Assembly (NCBI GenBank): GCA_014841595.1
Contig: JACYUE010000003.1
Coordinates: 186,001-250,000, forward strand
DNA length: 64,000 nt
Direction of reading: 5' to 3'
Source of the DNA: Oxalobacteraceae sp. CFBP 8761
Lineage (GTDB): Bacteria; Pseudomonadota; Gammaproteobacteria; Burkholderiales; Burkholderiaceae_D
Shown here: positions 44,469-54,323 of the stretch, piece by piece
Layout of the letters: every line of letters begins with the position of its first letter
How positions within the stretch are numbered: position 1 is the first letter of the stretch
Notes under the pieces: model-generated
Told to the model about the DNA's origin: nothing
What the model saw: the letters and a program-made list of their open reading frames with translations, nothing else
Databases searched by the model: none
Program-made: the position numbers and the translations under genes

Positions 44469-45209
44469 TCAAGACATGTGCTGGCCGCCATTGATCGCGA
44501 TATTCGCGCCCGTGACGAAGGCTGCTTCGTCCGACGACAGATACGCAACCAGACCGGCGACTTCTTCGGGCTTGCCGAGGCGGCCCATCGGAATCTGCGG
44601 GATGATCTTGGTTTCCAGCACTTCGCTCGGGATGTCCATCACCATCTTGGTGCCGATATAGCCTGGCGAAATGGTGTTGACGGTCACGCCCTTGCGCGCC
44701 ACTTCGAGCGCCAGCGCCTTGGTGAAGCCGTGCATGCCGGCCTTGGCCGCCGAGTAGTTGGTCTGGCCGAACGCGCCCTTCTGGCCGTTGACCGACGAAA
44801 TATTGATGATGCGGCCCCAGCCCCGCTCGACCATGCCATCGCAGACCGGCTTGGTCATATTGAAGACGGAGTCGAGGTTGGTCTTGATCACGGCGTCCCA
44901 GTTGACCTTGTCCATTTTCTTGAACGTCATGTCGCGCGTGATGCCGGCGTTATTGACCAGCACATCGACCGGGCCGACGTCGGCGATTACCTGGCGCACG
45001 CATTCCTGGGCTGCATCGTAGTCGGAAACGTCGCAGGCATAGGCCTTGAAATCGAAGCCCTGCTCGCGCATGGCGCCAAGCCAGCCCTCGACCTTCGTAT
45101 TGCCCGGCGAAAAAGTGGTGACGACCTGGTACCCCAGCGCGGCCAGCTTGATGCACACCGCTTCGCCCAGGCCGCCCATGCCGCCGGTTACTAACGCTAC
45201 TCTAGCCAT
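44469..45209 (-). CDS. phaB: Acetoacetyl-CoA reductase (NADPH)
   Basis: 246 residues. Short-chain dehydrogenase: GGMGGLGEAV nucleotide motif near residue 8, NNAG (residues about 86-89), catalytic Ser in NISSVNG and YSAAKAGMHGF, then GYIGTKMV. Length and context (acetyl-CoA C-acetyltransferase 103 bases upstream) identify PhaB, which makes (R)-3-hydroxybutyryl-CoA for polyhydroxybutyrate. A phaC synthase is not in the window. A strong terminator follows. Confidence 0.95.
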   Translation of the reverse strand: MARVALVTGGMGGLGEAVCIKLAALGYQVVTTFSPGNTKVEGWLGAMREQGFDFKAYACDVSDYDAAQECVRQVIADVGPVDVLVNNAGITRDMTFKKMDKVNWDAVIKTNLDSVFNMTKPVCDGMVERGWGRIINISSVNGQKGAFGQTNYSAAKAGMHGFTKALALEVARKGVTVNTISPGYIGTKMVMDIPSEVLETKIIPQIPMGRLGKPEEVAGLVAYLSSDEAAFVTGANIAINGGQHMS

Positions 45210-45312
45210 TGTCTTCTCCAGTTTTATTGTTGGTTGCTACGTCGAAACCGGCGACGGCGCCGGCGCCCGTCCTGGCCGCCCCCGCACGTCACCGCGTTGG
45301 ATACTGAAAGCG

Positions 45313-46491
<1,179 letters not shown>

Positions 46492-46855
46492 TTCATTCTC
46501 CGTTCAACCGGCCTGGGGCCGGCATTATTCAGGACTTCCCTGGGACGGGGCGCAGCTTTGTCGGGTGCGGTGCCCATGCGCATGGGAATAGTGAAGCCCC
46601 GACCGCCCGGACTGCCATAAAAAATAGCAGCGGTGATCGAGGGTCGAGGAACCCATGCTGATCTTTAAGCACTGGCAATCTTAGCAGTTTATTCATCAAA
46701 AACAAGGTTGCAAGCGCCTGAGCTTGATGTAGAACAGAACTTAATTTCCAACTCGATGCATGTTCAATTGCCACTAGGAATGATGCGTGCGCTTCTGTCC
46801 TTTTCTACAATTTTCACAGTAGAATGCACAAGCGCAATGCCAACCACTCTGTTTT
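46492..46855. other. Divergent promoter region of phaA and minC
   Basis: 364 bases without a gene. It must hold the promoters of the phaA-phaB and minCDE units. TAGAAT at 46820-46825 is a fair -10 box for minC, but no convincing -35 box was found at the right distance. Nothing else is recognised. Confidence 0.4.
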
Positions 46856-47674
46856 ATGCCCAAGACCACGCTTCCCATCGAGATCAAGATTTCCACGGTC
46901 GTCGCCATTTCGACGATCCTGCACTCGGCAGACCTCGAGGCGATCGATTCCGCACTGGCCTCGATGACGGGCGGCGTGTCGGACTTTTTCGAGGATGAGT
47001 TTGCGGTGATCGACGTGAGCGCCTTCACCTCGAGCGCCTGGACGATCGACTGGGCCGCCATCGTGGCGCTGCTCAAGAAATATCGCCTCAACGCTGTTGC
47101 CGTACGCGGCGCCAGTCCGTTGATGATTGATGCAATCCGGGCCCAGGGCCTGGCGCTGGACGATGGCTCGGGCGGCGTGCACGCCGGCGGCCACGCCACG
47201 CCGCCGCCGCTCGTCGTGCATGCAGCAGCCACGCCTGCACCCGAGCCGGCCCCGGCGCTAGCCGCACCTGCGCCCGCCCCAGAACCGGCCCCGGCCCCGG
47301 CCGCCAGCCAGCCGGGCTCGCCCGCCCTGGCGCCAATGGTGATCGACACCCCGGTGCGCGCCGGCCAGCGCATCTATGCACGCGGCACCGACCTGATCGT
47401 GACTGCGGTCGTCAACAATGGCGCCGAACTGATCGCCGATGGCAGCATCCATGTCTACGCGCCGCTCAATGGCCGCGCGCTGGCCGGCGCCTCGGGCAAT
47501 GCCGATGCGCGGATCTTCGCGCTGTCGATGCAGCCCGAGCTGGTTTCGATCGCCGGCGTCTACCGCACGTTCGACGAAGGCTTCCCGACCGACCTGGCGC
47601 GTCAGCCGACGCAGATCCGGCTTGTCGGCGACCGGATCGATATCCAGTCGCTCGCGACGCCGTCGCGCGCCTGA
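46856..47674 (+). CDS. minC: Septum site-determining protein MinC
   Basis: 272 residues. N-terminal MinC domain (IEIKISTVVAISTILHS; DFFEDEFAVIDVSAF), a long Pro/Ala-rich linker (residues about 110-160), and the C-terminal beta-helix MinC domain with the cap motif VRAGQRIYARGTDLIVTAVVNNGAELIADG. With MinD it inhibits FtsZ polymerisation at the poles. First of the minCDE operon. The linker is longer than in E. coli MinC. Confidence 0.95.
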   Translation: MPKTTLPIEIKISTVVAISTILHSADLEAIDSALASMTGGVSDFFEDEFAVIDVSAFTSSAWTIDWAAIVALLKKYRLNAVAVRGASPLMIDAIRAQGLALDDGSGGVHAGGHATPPPLVVHAAATPAPEPAPALAAPAPAPEPAPAPAASQPGSPALAPMVIDTPVRAGQRIYARGTDLIVTAVVNNGAELIADGSIHVYAPLNGRALAGASGNADARIFALSMQPELVSIAGVYRTFDEGFPTDLARQPTQIRLVGDRIDIQSLATPSRA

Positions 47675-47711
47675 TCTTTCGAATTGAACAGATACTGAAA
47701 AGGACTTATTT

Positions 47712-48527
47712 GTGGCACGAATTATTGTTGTGACGTCCGGCAAGGGCGGTGTTGGCAAGACGACCTCGAGCGCCAGCTTCGCCTCCGGGCTGGCCATGCG
47801 TGGCCACAAGACCGCCGTCATCGACTTCGACGTCGGCCTGCGCAACCTTGACCTGATCATGGGTTGCGAACGCCGCGTGGTGTATGACCTGATCAACGTC
47901 GTCAATGGCGAAGCGACCCTGAACCAGGCGCTGATCAAGGACAAGCACTGCGACAACCTGTTCATCCTGCCGGCATCGCAGACGCGCGACAAGGACGCCC
48001 TGTCCGAAGAAGGCGTCGAGCGCGTGATCAACGACCTCGTCAAGATGGAATTCGAATTCATCATCTGCGATTCGCCGGCCGGCATCGAGCACGGCGCGCT
48101 GATGGCGCTGACCTTCGCCGACGAAGCCATTGTCGTGACGAACCCCGAAGTCTCGTCGGTGCGCGACTCGGACCGCATCCTGGGCATCCTGCAGGCCAAA
48201 TCGCGCCGTGCCCAGAGCGGCTCGGAGCCGGTCAAGGAACACCTGCTCATCACCCGCTATTCGCCAAAGCGCGTCGACGCCGACGAAATGCTGTCGTACC
48301 AGGACGTCCAGGAAATCCTGCGCATTCCGCTGATCGGCATCATCCCGGAATCCGAATCGGTGCTGCACGCATCGAACCAGGGCAACCCGGCGATTCACTT
48401 CAAGGGAACCGACGTGGCCGAAGCCTATGAAGACGTGGTCGCGCGCTTCCTGGGCGAAGAACGCCCGCTGCGCTTTACCAGCTACGAAAAGCCGGGACTG
48501 TTCCAGCGTATCTTCGGAGCCAAGTGA
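47712..48527 (+). CDS. minD: Septum site-determining ATPase MinD
   Basis: 271 residues from a GTG with AAGGA upstream. Deviant Walker [11 protein letters not shown], switch regions [11 protein letters not shown] and CDSPAGIE, and a C-terminal amphipathic membrane-targeting helix ([12 protein letters not shown]). Recruits MinC to the membrane and oscillates with MinE. Thirty-seven bases after minC; minE begins one base after the stop. Confidence 0.97.
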   Translation: MARIIVVTSGKGGVGKTTSSASFASGLAMRGHKTAVIDFDVGLRNLDLIMGCERRVVYDLINVVNGEATLNQALIKDKHCDNLFILPASQTRDKDALSEEGVERVINDLVKMEFEFIICDSPAGIEHGALMALTFADEAIVVTNPEVSSVRDSDRILGILQAKSRRAQSGSEPVKEHLLITRYSPKRVDADEMLSYQDVQEILRIPLIGIIPESESVLHASNQGNPAIHFKGTDVAEAYEDVVARFLGEERPLRFTSYEKPGLFQRIFGAK

Positions 48528-48528
48528 G

Positions 48529-48780
48529 ATGGCACTGCTATCCTTTCTCTTCCCCGAAAAAAAGAAGAGCGCGACAGCTGCCAAGGAACGCCTGCAGATC
48601 ATCATCGCGCGCGAACGCACCAACCGTGCCGGGCCGGACTTCCTGCCCGCCTTGCACCAGGAGCTGATCGCGGTGATCTCGAAGTACGTCAAGGTCAATC
48701 CGGACGACATCAAGGTGTCGCTCGACCGCCAGGGCAACCTGGAAGTGCTCGATGTGAATGTGGTGCTGCCGGATAATTGA
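48529..48780 (+). CDS. minE: Cell division topological specificity factor MinE
   Basis: 83 residues from the ATG at 48529, one base after the minD stop. N-terminal membrane/MinD-binding segment ([29 protein letters not shown]) and a C-terminal topological domain. Stimulates MinD ATPase and places the division site. Last gene of minCDE. Confidence 0.95.
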   Translation: MALLSFLFPEKKKSATAAKERLQIIIARERTNRAGPDFLPALHQELIAVISKYVKVNPDDIKVSLDRQGNLEVLDVNVVLPDN

Positions 48781-48800
48781 ACGTGCGCACCCGTGACCGA

Positions 48801-48829
48801 CAAAGCCCGCTTCGAGCGGGCTTTGTTTT
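48801..48829 (+). terminator. Terminator of the minCDE operon
   Basis: CAAAGCCCGCT (48801-48811) pairs perfectly with AGCGGGCTTTG (48815-48825) around a three-base loop, followed by four T residues. Confidence 0.88.
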
Positions 48830-48858
48830 GGGCGGTTGTTTTACCCGCCCAGCCAGCG

Positions 48859-49443
48859 TTACATCACCAGCAGCGGCGCCTTCGCCGTGCCGCTGGTCGC
48901 GCCCACGGCATCGTCATCCTCGGCCACGTTGTGGTCGATCCCGGCATTTTCCAGTTCGCGCGCCACGGCCACGCACGCTTCCACGTGCTGCGTGCCCATC
49001 CGCTTGAACAGCGTGTAGCCGATGGCGGCCGACGCGATCTGGCCGGCGATCGGCACCATCTTCGCGCTCGACTTGACGGCCACCCGGCCCGCCACGCGCT
49101 GGAACAGGCGCAGTACCACGCCACGCGTGACCAGTTTACCCACCAGCATGCCACCGACCGACGCCGCTGCCTTATAGGCAATGATGCGCAGACGCGGATT
49201 CAGGCGCTCGATCTGTTTCTGCGTCAGGCCGAACTCGGCGTTGACTTCATCGACCAGGGACGCAAAACCGGTAATATCGGCCAAAAGATCCAGGCCGGGA
49301 ATGGGCACCGCCGCCACCGCTGCCGACATCGCGGCGCGCTTCTTGACCAACGCCAGGCAGCGTAGGCGCGTGGCCTCGACTTGCGGGCCACTGACGGGCA
49401 CGCGGTCTTCCGGAACAGTCACATCTTTGCGTCGAAACAACAT
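48859..49443 (-). CDS. DUF697/YcjF-like protein
   Basis: 194 residues. Two hydrophobic stretches: AAMSAAVAAVPIPGLDLLADITG (about 37-59) and the GQIASAAIGYTLFKRMG region (about 134-150). The VPIPGLDLLADI motif followed by SLVDEVNAEFGLTQ is what I associate with DUF697/YcjF proteins that share GTPase-linked membrane domains. No GTPase is found beside it. It converges with minCDE. Function unknown. Confidence 0.65.
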   Translation of the reverse strand: MLFRRKDVTVPEDRVPVSGPQVEATRLRCLALVKKRAAMSAAVAAVPIPGLDLLADITGFASLVDEVNAEFGLTQKQIERLNPRLRIIAYKAAASVGGMLVGKLVTRGVVLRLFQRVAGRVAVKSSAKMVPIAGQIASAAIGYTLFKRMGTQHVEACVAVARELENAGIDHNVAEDDDAVGATSGTAKAPLLVM

Positions 49444-49609
49444 AATCTCACCCTTTTCGTTATTCAGATTTCATTTGAAATCCAGTGTACCCCTATGACA
49501 TGACGCCGTACGTGGTCCCTTTAACACAACAGTCGCAACGATAAGCGAAAAAACAGTATTTACCTTTAGCACTATTTTGTAAAAGTCTGATATATTCATT
49601 TTTAACTTT

Positions 49610-49625
49610 GTAGGAGTCTTCCTAC
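49610..49625 (+). promoter_or_regulatory. Inverted repeat before the orphan response regulator gene
   Basis: GTAGGA-GTCT-TCCTAC is a perfect six-base dyad lying 28 bases before the ATG. TATATT at 49591-49596 is a possible -10 box, putting the dyad at the transcription start. It could be an operator, possibly autoregulatory, or a leader hairpin. Confidence 0.4.
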
Positions 49626-49652
49626 AGTGCAAACTTTCACACTTGTCCTATC

Positions 49653-50342
49653 ATGAAGATCGCTGTTCTGGAGCAAGACCGCCCGCAAGCCGACCTGATT
49701 TGCCAGGTCCTCAGTGCTGCCGGCCACAACTGCCAATCGTTTGACAGCGCCCGCGACCTGCTTGCGCAACTGCGCAAAGATAGTGCCGACATGCTCGTGA
49801 TGGACTGGAACGTCCCGGATATGGATGGCGCCGAAGTGCTGCGCCGCGCCAAGGAAAAGCTGGCGTCGCAGGCGCCGACGATGTTCTTGGTCGGCAATAA
49901 CGCGGAAGACGACATCATCGCCGGCGTCAACGCCGGCGCCGACGACTACCTGATCAAGCCGCTGCGCCGCGGCGAACTGGTCTCGCGTGTGTCGGCCCTG
50001 CTGCGCCGTGCCTACCCGTCGCAAAACAGCGCCGAGCAGCTGCAGTTCGGCCCGTACACCTTCGAAACCCGTCCGGGGCGCCTGCTCAAGGATGGTTCCG
50101 TCATCGACGTGACGCAAAAGGAATTTTCGCTGGCCCTGCTGTTCTTCCGTAATATTGGCCGGCCGCTGTCCCGTGCCTATATCCACGAGTCGGTCTGGGT
50201 TCGCGACAATGACGTGCCGTCGCGCACCATGGACACGCATGTGTCGCGGGTACGCAATAAACTGCACCTGCGGCCCGAGAATGGCTTTCGGCTGGTGCCC
50301 GTCTACAGCTATGGTTACCGCCTGGAAAAACTAGGCGCCTGA
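49653..50342 (+). CDS. OmpR-family response regulator without a neighbouring kinase
   Basis: 229 residues. Receiver domain: acidic EQD near residue 8, phospho-acceptor Asp51 (VMDWNVP), and Lys102 (YLIKPL). The conserved Thr of the switch is replaced by Val80 (FLVGNN). Winged-helix effector at the C-terminus: SLALLFFRNIGRPLSR, then RTMDTHVSRVRNKLHL and YGYRLEKL. No histidine kinase lies beside it. Target genes unknown; hemA lies 70 bases downstream with its own promoter. Confidence 0.88.
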   Translation: MKIAVLEQDRPQADLICQVLSAAGHNCQSFDSARDLLAQLRKDSADMLVMDWNVPDMDGAEVLRRAKEKLASQAPTMFLVGNNAEDDIIAGVNAGADDYLIKPLRRGELVSRVSALLRRAYPSQNSAEQLQFGPYTFETRPGRLLKDGSVIDVTQKEFSLALLFFRNIGRPLSRAYIHESVWVRDNDVPSRTMDTHVSRVRNKLHLRPENGFRLVPVYSYGYRLEKLGA

Positions 50343-50350
50343 CCCTGCTT

Positions 50351-50399
50351 CTGAAGCCCTGCCCCCATGAGGGTATAATGACCGCAGTCATTCACCCTC
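50351..50399 (+). promoter_or_regulatory. hemA promoter overlapped by a long dyad
   Basis: A perfect TATAAT at 50374-50379 with a poor -35 (CTGAAG, 50351-50356). A dyad runs from 50369 to 50399: outer arms GAGGGT and ACCCTC, inner arms AATGAC and GTCATT around CGCA. It covers the -10 box and the likely start point, as a repressor site would; alternatively it forms a hairpin at the 5' end of the mRNA. Confidence 0.5.
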
Positions 50400-50412
50400 T
50401 ACCCTCCCCAGA

Positions 50413-51687
50413 ATGCAACTTCTCGCCGTTGGCCTGAACCACACGACCGCACCGGTCTCGCTGCGCGAGCAGCTGGCGCTCGCGCCCGACCAGATCGGCA
50501 CGGCGGTGCAGTCAGCGCGCGGCTGGTTCGCGCGCAATGGTTCTACGGGCAACGAGGAAGCGGCGATCCTGTCGACCTGCAACCGCAGCGAGCTGTATGC
50601 GGCCACCAGCCTGCCCGACCCGCTCGACGCATCGGCGCAATTTCTGGCCCACTACCACGCGCTGAACTACGCCGAGCTGCGCCCCCACCTGTACCTGCTG
50701 CCGCAGGACGACGCTGTACGCCACGCGTTTCGCGTCGCCTCGGGGCTCGATTCAATGGTACTGGGCGAGCCGCAGATCCTGGGCCAGATGAAGGACGCCG
50801 TGCGCACCGCCGACGAGGCCGGCGGCCTGGGCACCTATCTGCACCAGATGTTCCAGCGCACCTTCGCCGTGGCCAAGGAAGTGCGTTCGAGTACCGAGAT
50901 CGGCGCGCACAGCGTGTCGATGGCCGCGGCTGCCGTGCGCCTGGCGCACCGCATCTTCGACCGCATCGCCGACCAGCACGTGCTGTTCATCGGCGCCGGT
51001 GAAATGATCGAACTGTGCGCGGCGCACTTCTCGGCGCAGAACCCGAAATCGGTCACCATCGCCAACCGCAGCATGGAGCGCGGCGCGCTGCTCGCCAGCC
51101 GCTACAACGGCCGCGCGGTCGGCCTGGCCGAGCTGCCCGACTGCCTGCACCAGTTCGACATCGTGATCTCGTGCACTGCCTCGACGCTGCCGCTGATCGG
51201 TCTGGGCATGGTCGAACGGGCCGTCAAGGCGCGCCGCCATCGCCCGATGTTCATGGTCGACCTGGCCGTGCCGCGCGATATCGAACCCGAAGTCGCGCGC
51301 CTGGACGATGTGTTCCTGTACACGGTCGACGACCTGGCCCAGGTGGTGCAGACCGGCATGGAAAGCCGCCAGGCGGCCGTGCGCCAGGCCGAAGCCATCA
51401 TCGAAACGCGCGTCGAATCGTTCATGCACTGGGTGGGCGACCGCGCCGTGGTGCCGGTGATCCGCGACCTGCACGAGTCGAGCGAGGTGCTGCGCCTGGC
51501 CGAACTCGAACGCGCACGGCGCATGCTGGCGCGTGGCGACAATGCCGATGCCGTGCTCGAAGCCTTGTCCCGTGGCCTGACCGCCAAGTTTCTGCATGGC
51601 CCGCAACAGGCGCTGCACCATGCCCAGGGCGACGAACGCGCGCGCCTGGCCAGCCTGCTGCCGCAGCTGTTCCGCAGTCGCCGTTAG
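50413..51687 (+). CDS. hemA: Glutamyl-tRNA reductase
   Basis: 424 residues. N-terminal catalytic domain with the nucleophile Cys in [22 protein letters not shown], then an NADPH domain ([15 protein letters not shown]) and a helical dimerisation domain. First step of the C5 pathway from glutamyl-tRNA to aminolevulinate, heme synthesis. The leader is very short and carries a dyad over its promoter. prfA follows, the usual order in betaproteobacteria. Confidence 0.97.
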   Translation: MQLLAVGLNHTTAPVSLREQLALAPDQIGTAVQSARGWFARNGSTGNEEAAILSTCNRSELYAATSLPDPLDASAQFLAHYHALNYAELRPHLYLLPQDDAVRHAFRVASGLDSMVLGEPQILGQMKDAVRTADEAGGLGTYLHQMFQRTFAVAKEVRSSTEIGAHSVSMAAAAVRLAHRIFDRIADQHVLFIGAGEMIELCAAHFSAQNPKSVTIANRSMERGALLASRYNGRAVGLAELPDCLHQFDIVISCTASTLPLIGLGMVERAVKARRHRPMFMVDLAVPRDIEPEVARLDDVFLYTVDDLAQVVQTGMESRQAAVRQAEAIIETRVESFMHWVGDRAVVPVIRDLHESSEVLRLAELERARRMLARGDNADAVLEALSRGLTAKFLHGPQQALHHAQGDERARLASLLPQLFRSRR

Positions 51688-51785
51688 CGCACCTGTTCTC
51701 TGGCGGCCTGCCCGCCCGCGCCATGCCTGGCGCATCCTGGCTGCACCCCCCGGCCTGCCCGATTCCTTTTTCCCTGATACCGCCC

Positions 51786-52862
51786 ATGAAACCTTCCATG
51801 CTCTCCAAGCTGGACCAACTTGCCAACCGCCTGGTCGAGCTGGACGAACTGTTGATGACCGAAGGCGTCACCGCCGATATGGACAACTACCGCAAGATGA
51901 CGCGCGAGCACGCCGAGCTCTCGCCGCTGGTGGCCGTGTACCGCCAGTACGAAAGCGCGCTGGCCAATACCGCCGAAGCGCAAGAGATGCTGCAGGACCC
52001 GGAAATGAAGGAGTTCGCGCAGGAAGAAATCGAAGCGGCCAAGGTGCGCATGACCGCACTGGAGCAGGACCTGCAAAAGATGCTGCTGCCGAAGGACGCC
52101 AACGATGAGCGCAATATCTTCCTGGAGATCCGCGCTGGCACGGGCGGCGACGAATCGGCGCTGTTCGCGGGCGACCTGCTGCGCATGTACACGCGCTTTG
52201 CCGAGCGCAATCGCTGGCAGGTCGAGATGGTGTCCGAGTCGACGTCGGACCTGGGCGGCTACCGCGAGGTGATCGTGCGCATCGTCGGCAACGGCGCCTA
52301 TTCGAAGCTGAAATTCGAGTCGGGTGGCCACCGCGTGCAGCGCGTGCCGGCCACCGAGACGCAGGGCCGCATCCACACGTCGGCCTGCACGGTCGCGGTG
52401 ATGCCCGAGGCCGATGAAGTCGAAGACATCGACATCAACCCGGCCGACCTGCGCATCGATACCTACCGCGCCTCGGGCGCCGGCGGACAGCACATCAACA
52501 AGACCGATTCGGCCGTGCGCATCACCCACCTGCCGACTGGCCTGGTGGTGGAATGCCAGGATGACCGCAGCCAGCACAAGAACAAGGCGCAGGCCATGAA
52601 GGTGCTGGCCGCGCGCCTGAAGGATGCCCAGCTGCGCGAACAGCAGTCGAAGGAAGCGGCCACGCGCAAGAGCCTGATCGGTTCGGGTGACCGCAGCGAA
52701 CGCATCCGCACCTATAACTTCCCGCAGGGCCGGCTGACCGACCACCGCATCAACCTGACGCTGTACAAGCTCGACTTCATCATGGATGGCGACCTGAGCG
52801 ATCTGACCAATGCGCTGGCGTCGGAGCACCAGGCAGAGCAACTGGCGGCGCTGGGCGATTAA
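51786..52862 (+). CDS. prfA: Peptide chain release factor 1
   Basis: 358 residues from ATG at 51786 (ATG at 51798 is an alternative). GGQ motif in [15 protein letters not shown], stop-codon recognition PAT in [13 protein letters not shown], and RAGTGGDE. Reads UAA and UAG. It is methylated at the GGQ glutamine by PrmC, whose gene lies 0.6 kb downstream. Confidence 0.97.
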   Translation: MKPSMLSKLDQLANRLVELDELLMTEGVTADMDNYRKMTREHAELSPLVAVYRQYESALANTAEAQEMLQDPEMKEFAQEEIEAAKVRMTALEQDLQKMLLPKDANDERNIFLEIRAGTGGDESALFAGDLLRMYTRFAERNRWQVEMVSESTSDLGGYREVIVRIVGNGAYSKLKFESGGHRVQRVPATETQGRIHTSACTVAVMPEADEVEDIDINPADLRIDTYRASGAGGQHINKTDSAVRITHLPTGLVVECQDDRSQHKNKAQAMKVLAARLKDAQLREQQSKEAATRKSLIGSGDRSERIRTYNFPQGRLTDHRINLTLYKLDFIMDGDLSDLTNALASEHQAEQLAALGD

Positions 52863-52961
52863 AGGCCCGCTAAGTTGCCTGATTGAAAATGGCTGGCGGC
52901 CGGCCATAAGGTTTGTGAGAAAATGGCCGCTACCGTGCCCATGCCAACAAAACCACCGATC

Positions 52962-53447
52962 ATGCAACCTACCAACCGCCAGGCCCTGTTCATCATCTCC
53001 TTCATCAGTTTTGCACTGGTCGGCTTTGCCCTCTATCTGCAACACAGCCTGGAAATGCGGCCTTGCCCGCTGTGCGTGATCCAGCGGTATTTCTTCCTCG
53101 GTATCGGCCTGGCCGCCCTGGTCGGCGCCTTCAGCGGCAAGATCAGCGGGAGCGTCGTGGTCGGGCTGGTGGCTGCCGTCGGCGGCCTGATCACGGTCGG
53201 CAAGCACCTGTACGTGATCGCCAACCCCGGTTTCTCGTGCGGCATCGATCCGATGGAAACCATGCTCAACAAGATCCCGACCGCCGAATACCTGCCGTGG
53301 CTGTTCCGCGCCGATGGGCTGTGCGAAGGCGCGACCGACAAGGTGCTGGGCCTGGCCATTCCGCAATGGTCGGCTGTCTGGTTCGTGATCCTCACCGTGC
53401 TGCTGGGCTGGGTGCTGATGCGCCAGCTGCGCCGCACCAACGCATGA
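52962..53447 (+). CDS. dsbB: Disulfide bond formation protein B
   Basis: 161 residues if translation starts at the ATG at 52962; ATGs at 52941 and 52923 are in frame and would lengthen it. Four membrane helices. First catalytic pair CPLC in the first periplasmic loop (EMRPCPLCVIQRY) and second pair Cys in SCGID and GLCEG. It reoxidises DsbA using quinones. It lies between prfA and prmC; its stop overlaps the prmC start as ATGA, so those two are coupled. Confidence 0.92.
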   Translation: MQPTNRQALFIISFISFALVGFALYLQHSLEMRPCPLCVIQRYFFLGIGLAALVGAFSGKISGSVVVGLVAAVGGLITVGKHLYVIANPGFSCGIDPMETMLNKIPTAEYLPWLFRADGLCEGATDKVLGLAIPQWSAVWFVILTVLLGWVLMRQLRRTNA

Positions 53448-54265
53448 TCGAGGCCGGCGTCACCCTGGCCCAAGCGCGCCTGGCGCTGCCGCTCGATGCG
53501 CTGGAAAACCGCATCCTGCTGTGCCATGCATTGCACCTGCCGCGCGTGGCGCTGATCACGCAATCCGAGCGTGTCCTGAGCACCGACGAAGCCACGCTGC
53601 TCAATGGCCTCGTCGCACGGCGCCTGGCTGGCGAGCCGATCGCCTACATTGTCGGCGAACGCGAATTCTTCGGGCTGCCATTCAAGGTCACGCCGGCCGT
53701 GCTGATTCCGCGGCCCGATACCGAACTGCTGGTCGAACTCGCGCTCGAGCGCCTGGCGCCGCAGGCACGCCTGCTCGACATGGGCACCGGCAGCGGCGCC
53801 ATTGCGGTCGCGGCTGCCCACACCCGGCCCGACCTGGCCGTCACCGCCCTCGACGTCAGCGACGACGCCCTGGCGATTGCGCGCATGAACGCCGCCGCCA
53901 ACGGCGCGCGCGTGCACTTCGTGCGCAGTGACTGGTTTGCCGGATTGGGCGACGCGCGTTTCGATTTAATTGCCTCGAATCCCCCGTACATCGTGGCCGG
54001 CGACGTGCACCTCAGCGAAGGCGATCTGCGCTTCGAGCCGGTGGATGCGCTGACCGACCACGCCGACGGCCTGTCCGACCTGCGCCAGATCGTCGATGGC
54101 GCCGGTACGCATCTGGACGCCGGCGGCTGGCTGCTGCTCGAACATGGCTACGACCAGGCCGGCGCCGTGCGCGCATTGCTGACGGCGCGCGGTTACGGCG
54201 ACGTGCAAAGCTGGTGCGACCTGGCCGGCATCGAACGCGTCAGCGGTGGCCGGCGCGGCGCGTAA
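53444..54265 (+). CDS. prmC: Release factor glutamine methyltransferase
   Basis: 273 residues from the ATG at 53444 that overlaps the dsbB stop. N-terminal helical domain, YIVGEREFFGLPF, then a Rossmann methyltransferase domain with DMGTGSGAIA (SAM binding) and the NPPY active-site motif (ASNPPYIV). Methylates the GGQ glutamine of RF1 and RF2. Confidence 0.95.
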   Translation: MIEAGVTLAQARLALPLDALENRILLCHALHLPRVALITQSERVLSTDEATLLNGLVARRLAGEPIAYIVGEREFFGLPFKVTPAVLIPRPDTELLVELALERLAPQARLLDMGTGSGAIAVAAAHTRPDLAVTALDVSDDALAIARMNAAANGARVHFVRSDWFAGLGDARFDLIASNPPYIVAGDVHLSEGDLRFEPVDALTDHADGLSDLRQIVDGAGTHLDAGGWLLLEHGYDQAGAVRALLTARGYGDVQSWCDLAGIERVSGGRRGA

Positions 54266-54323
54266 GGCGCGCCCGCCCGTAGATGGACTTGTTAAAATGA
54301 CCAGTCCCGTCAACGGAGCCCGC

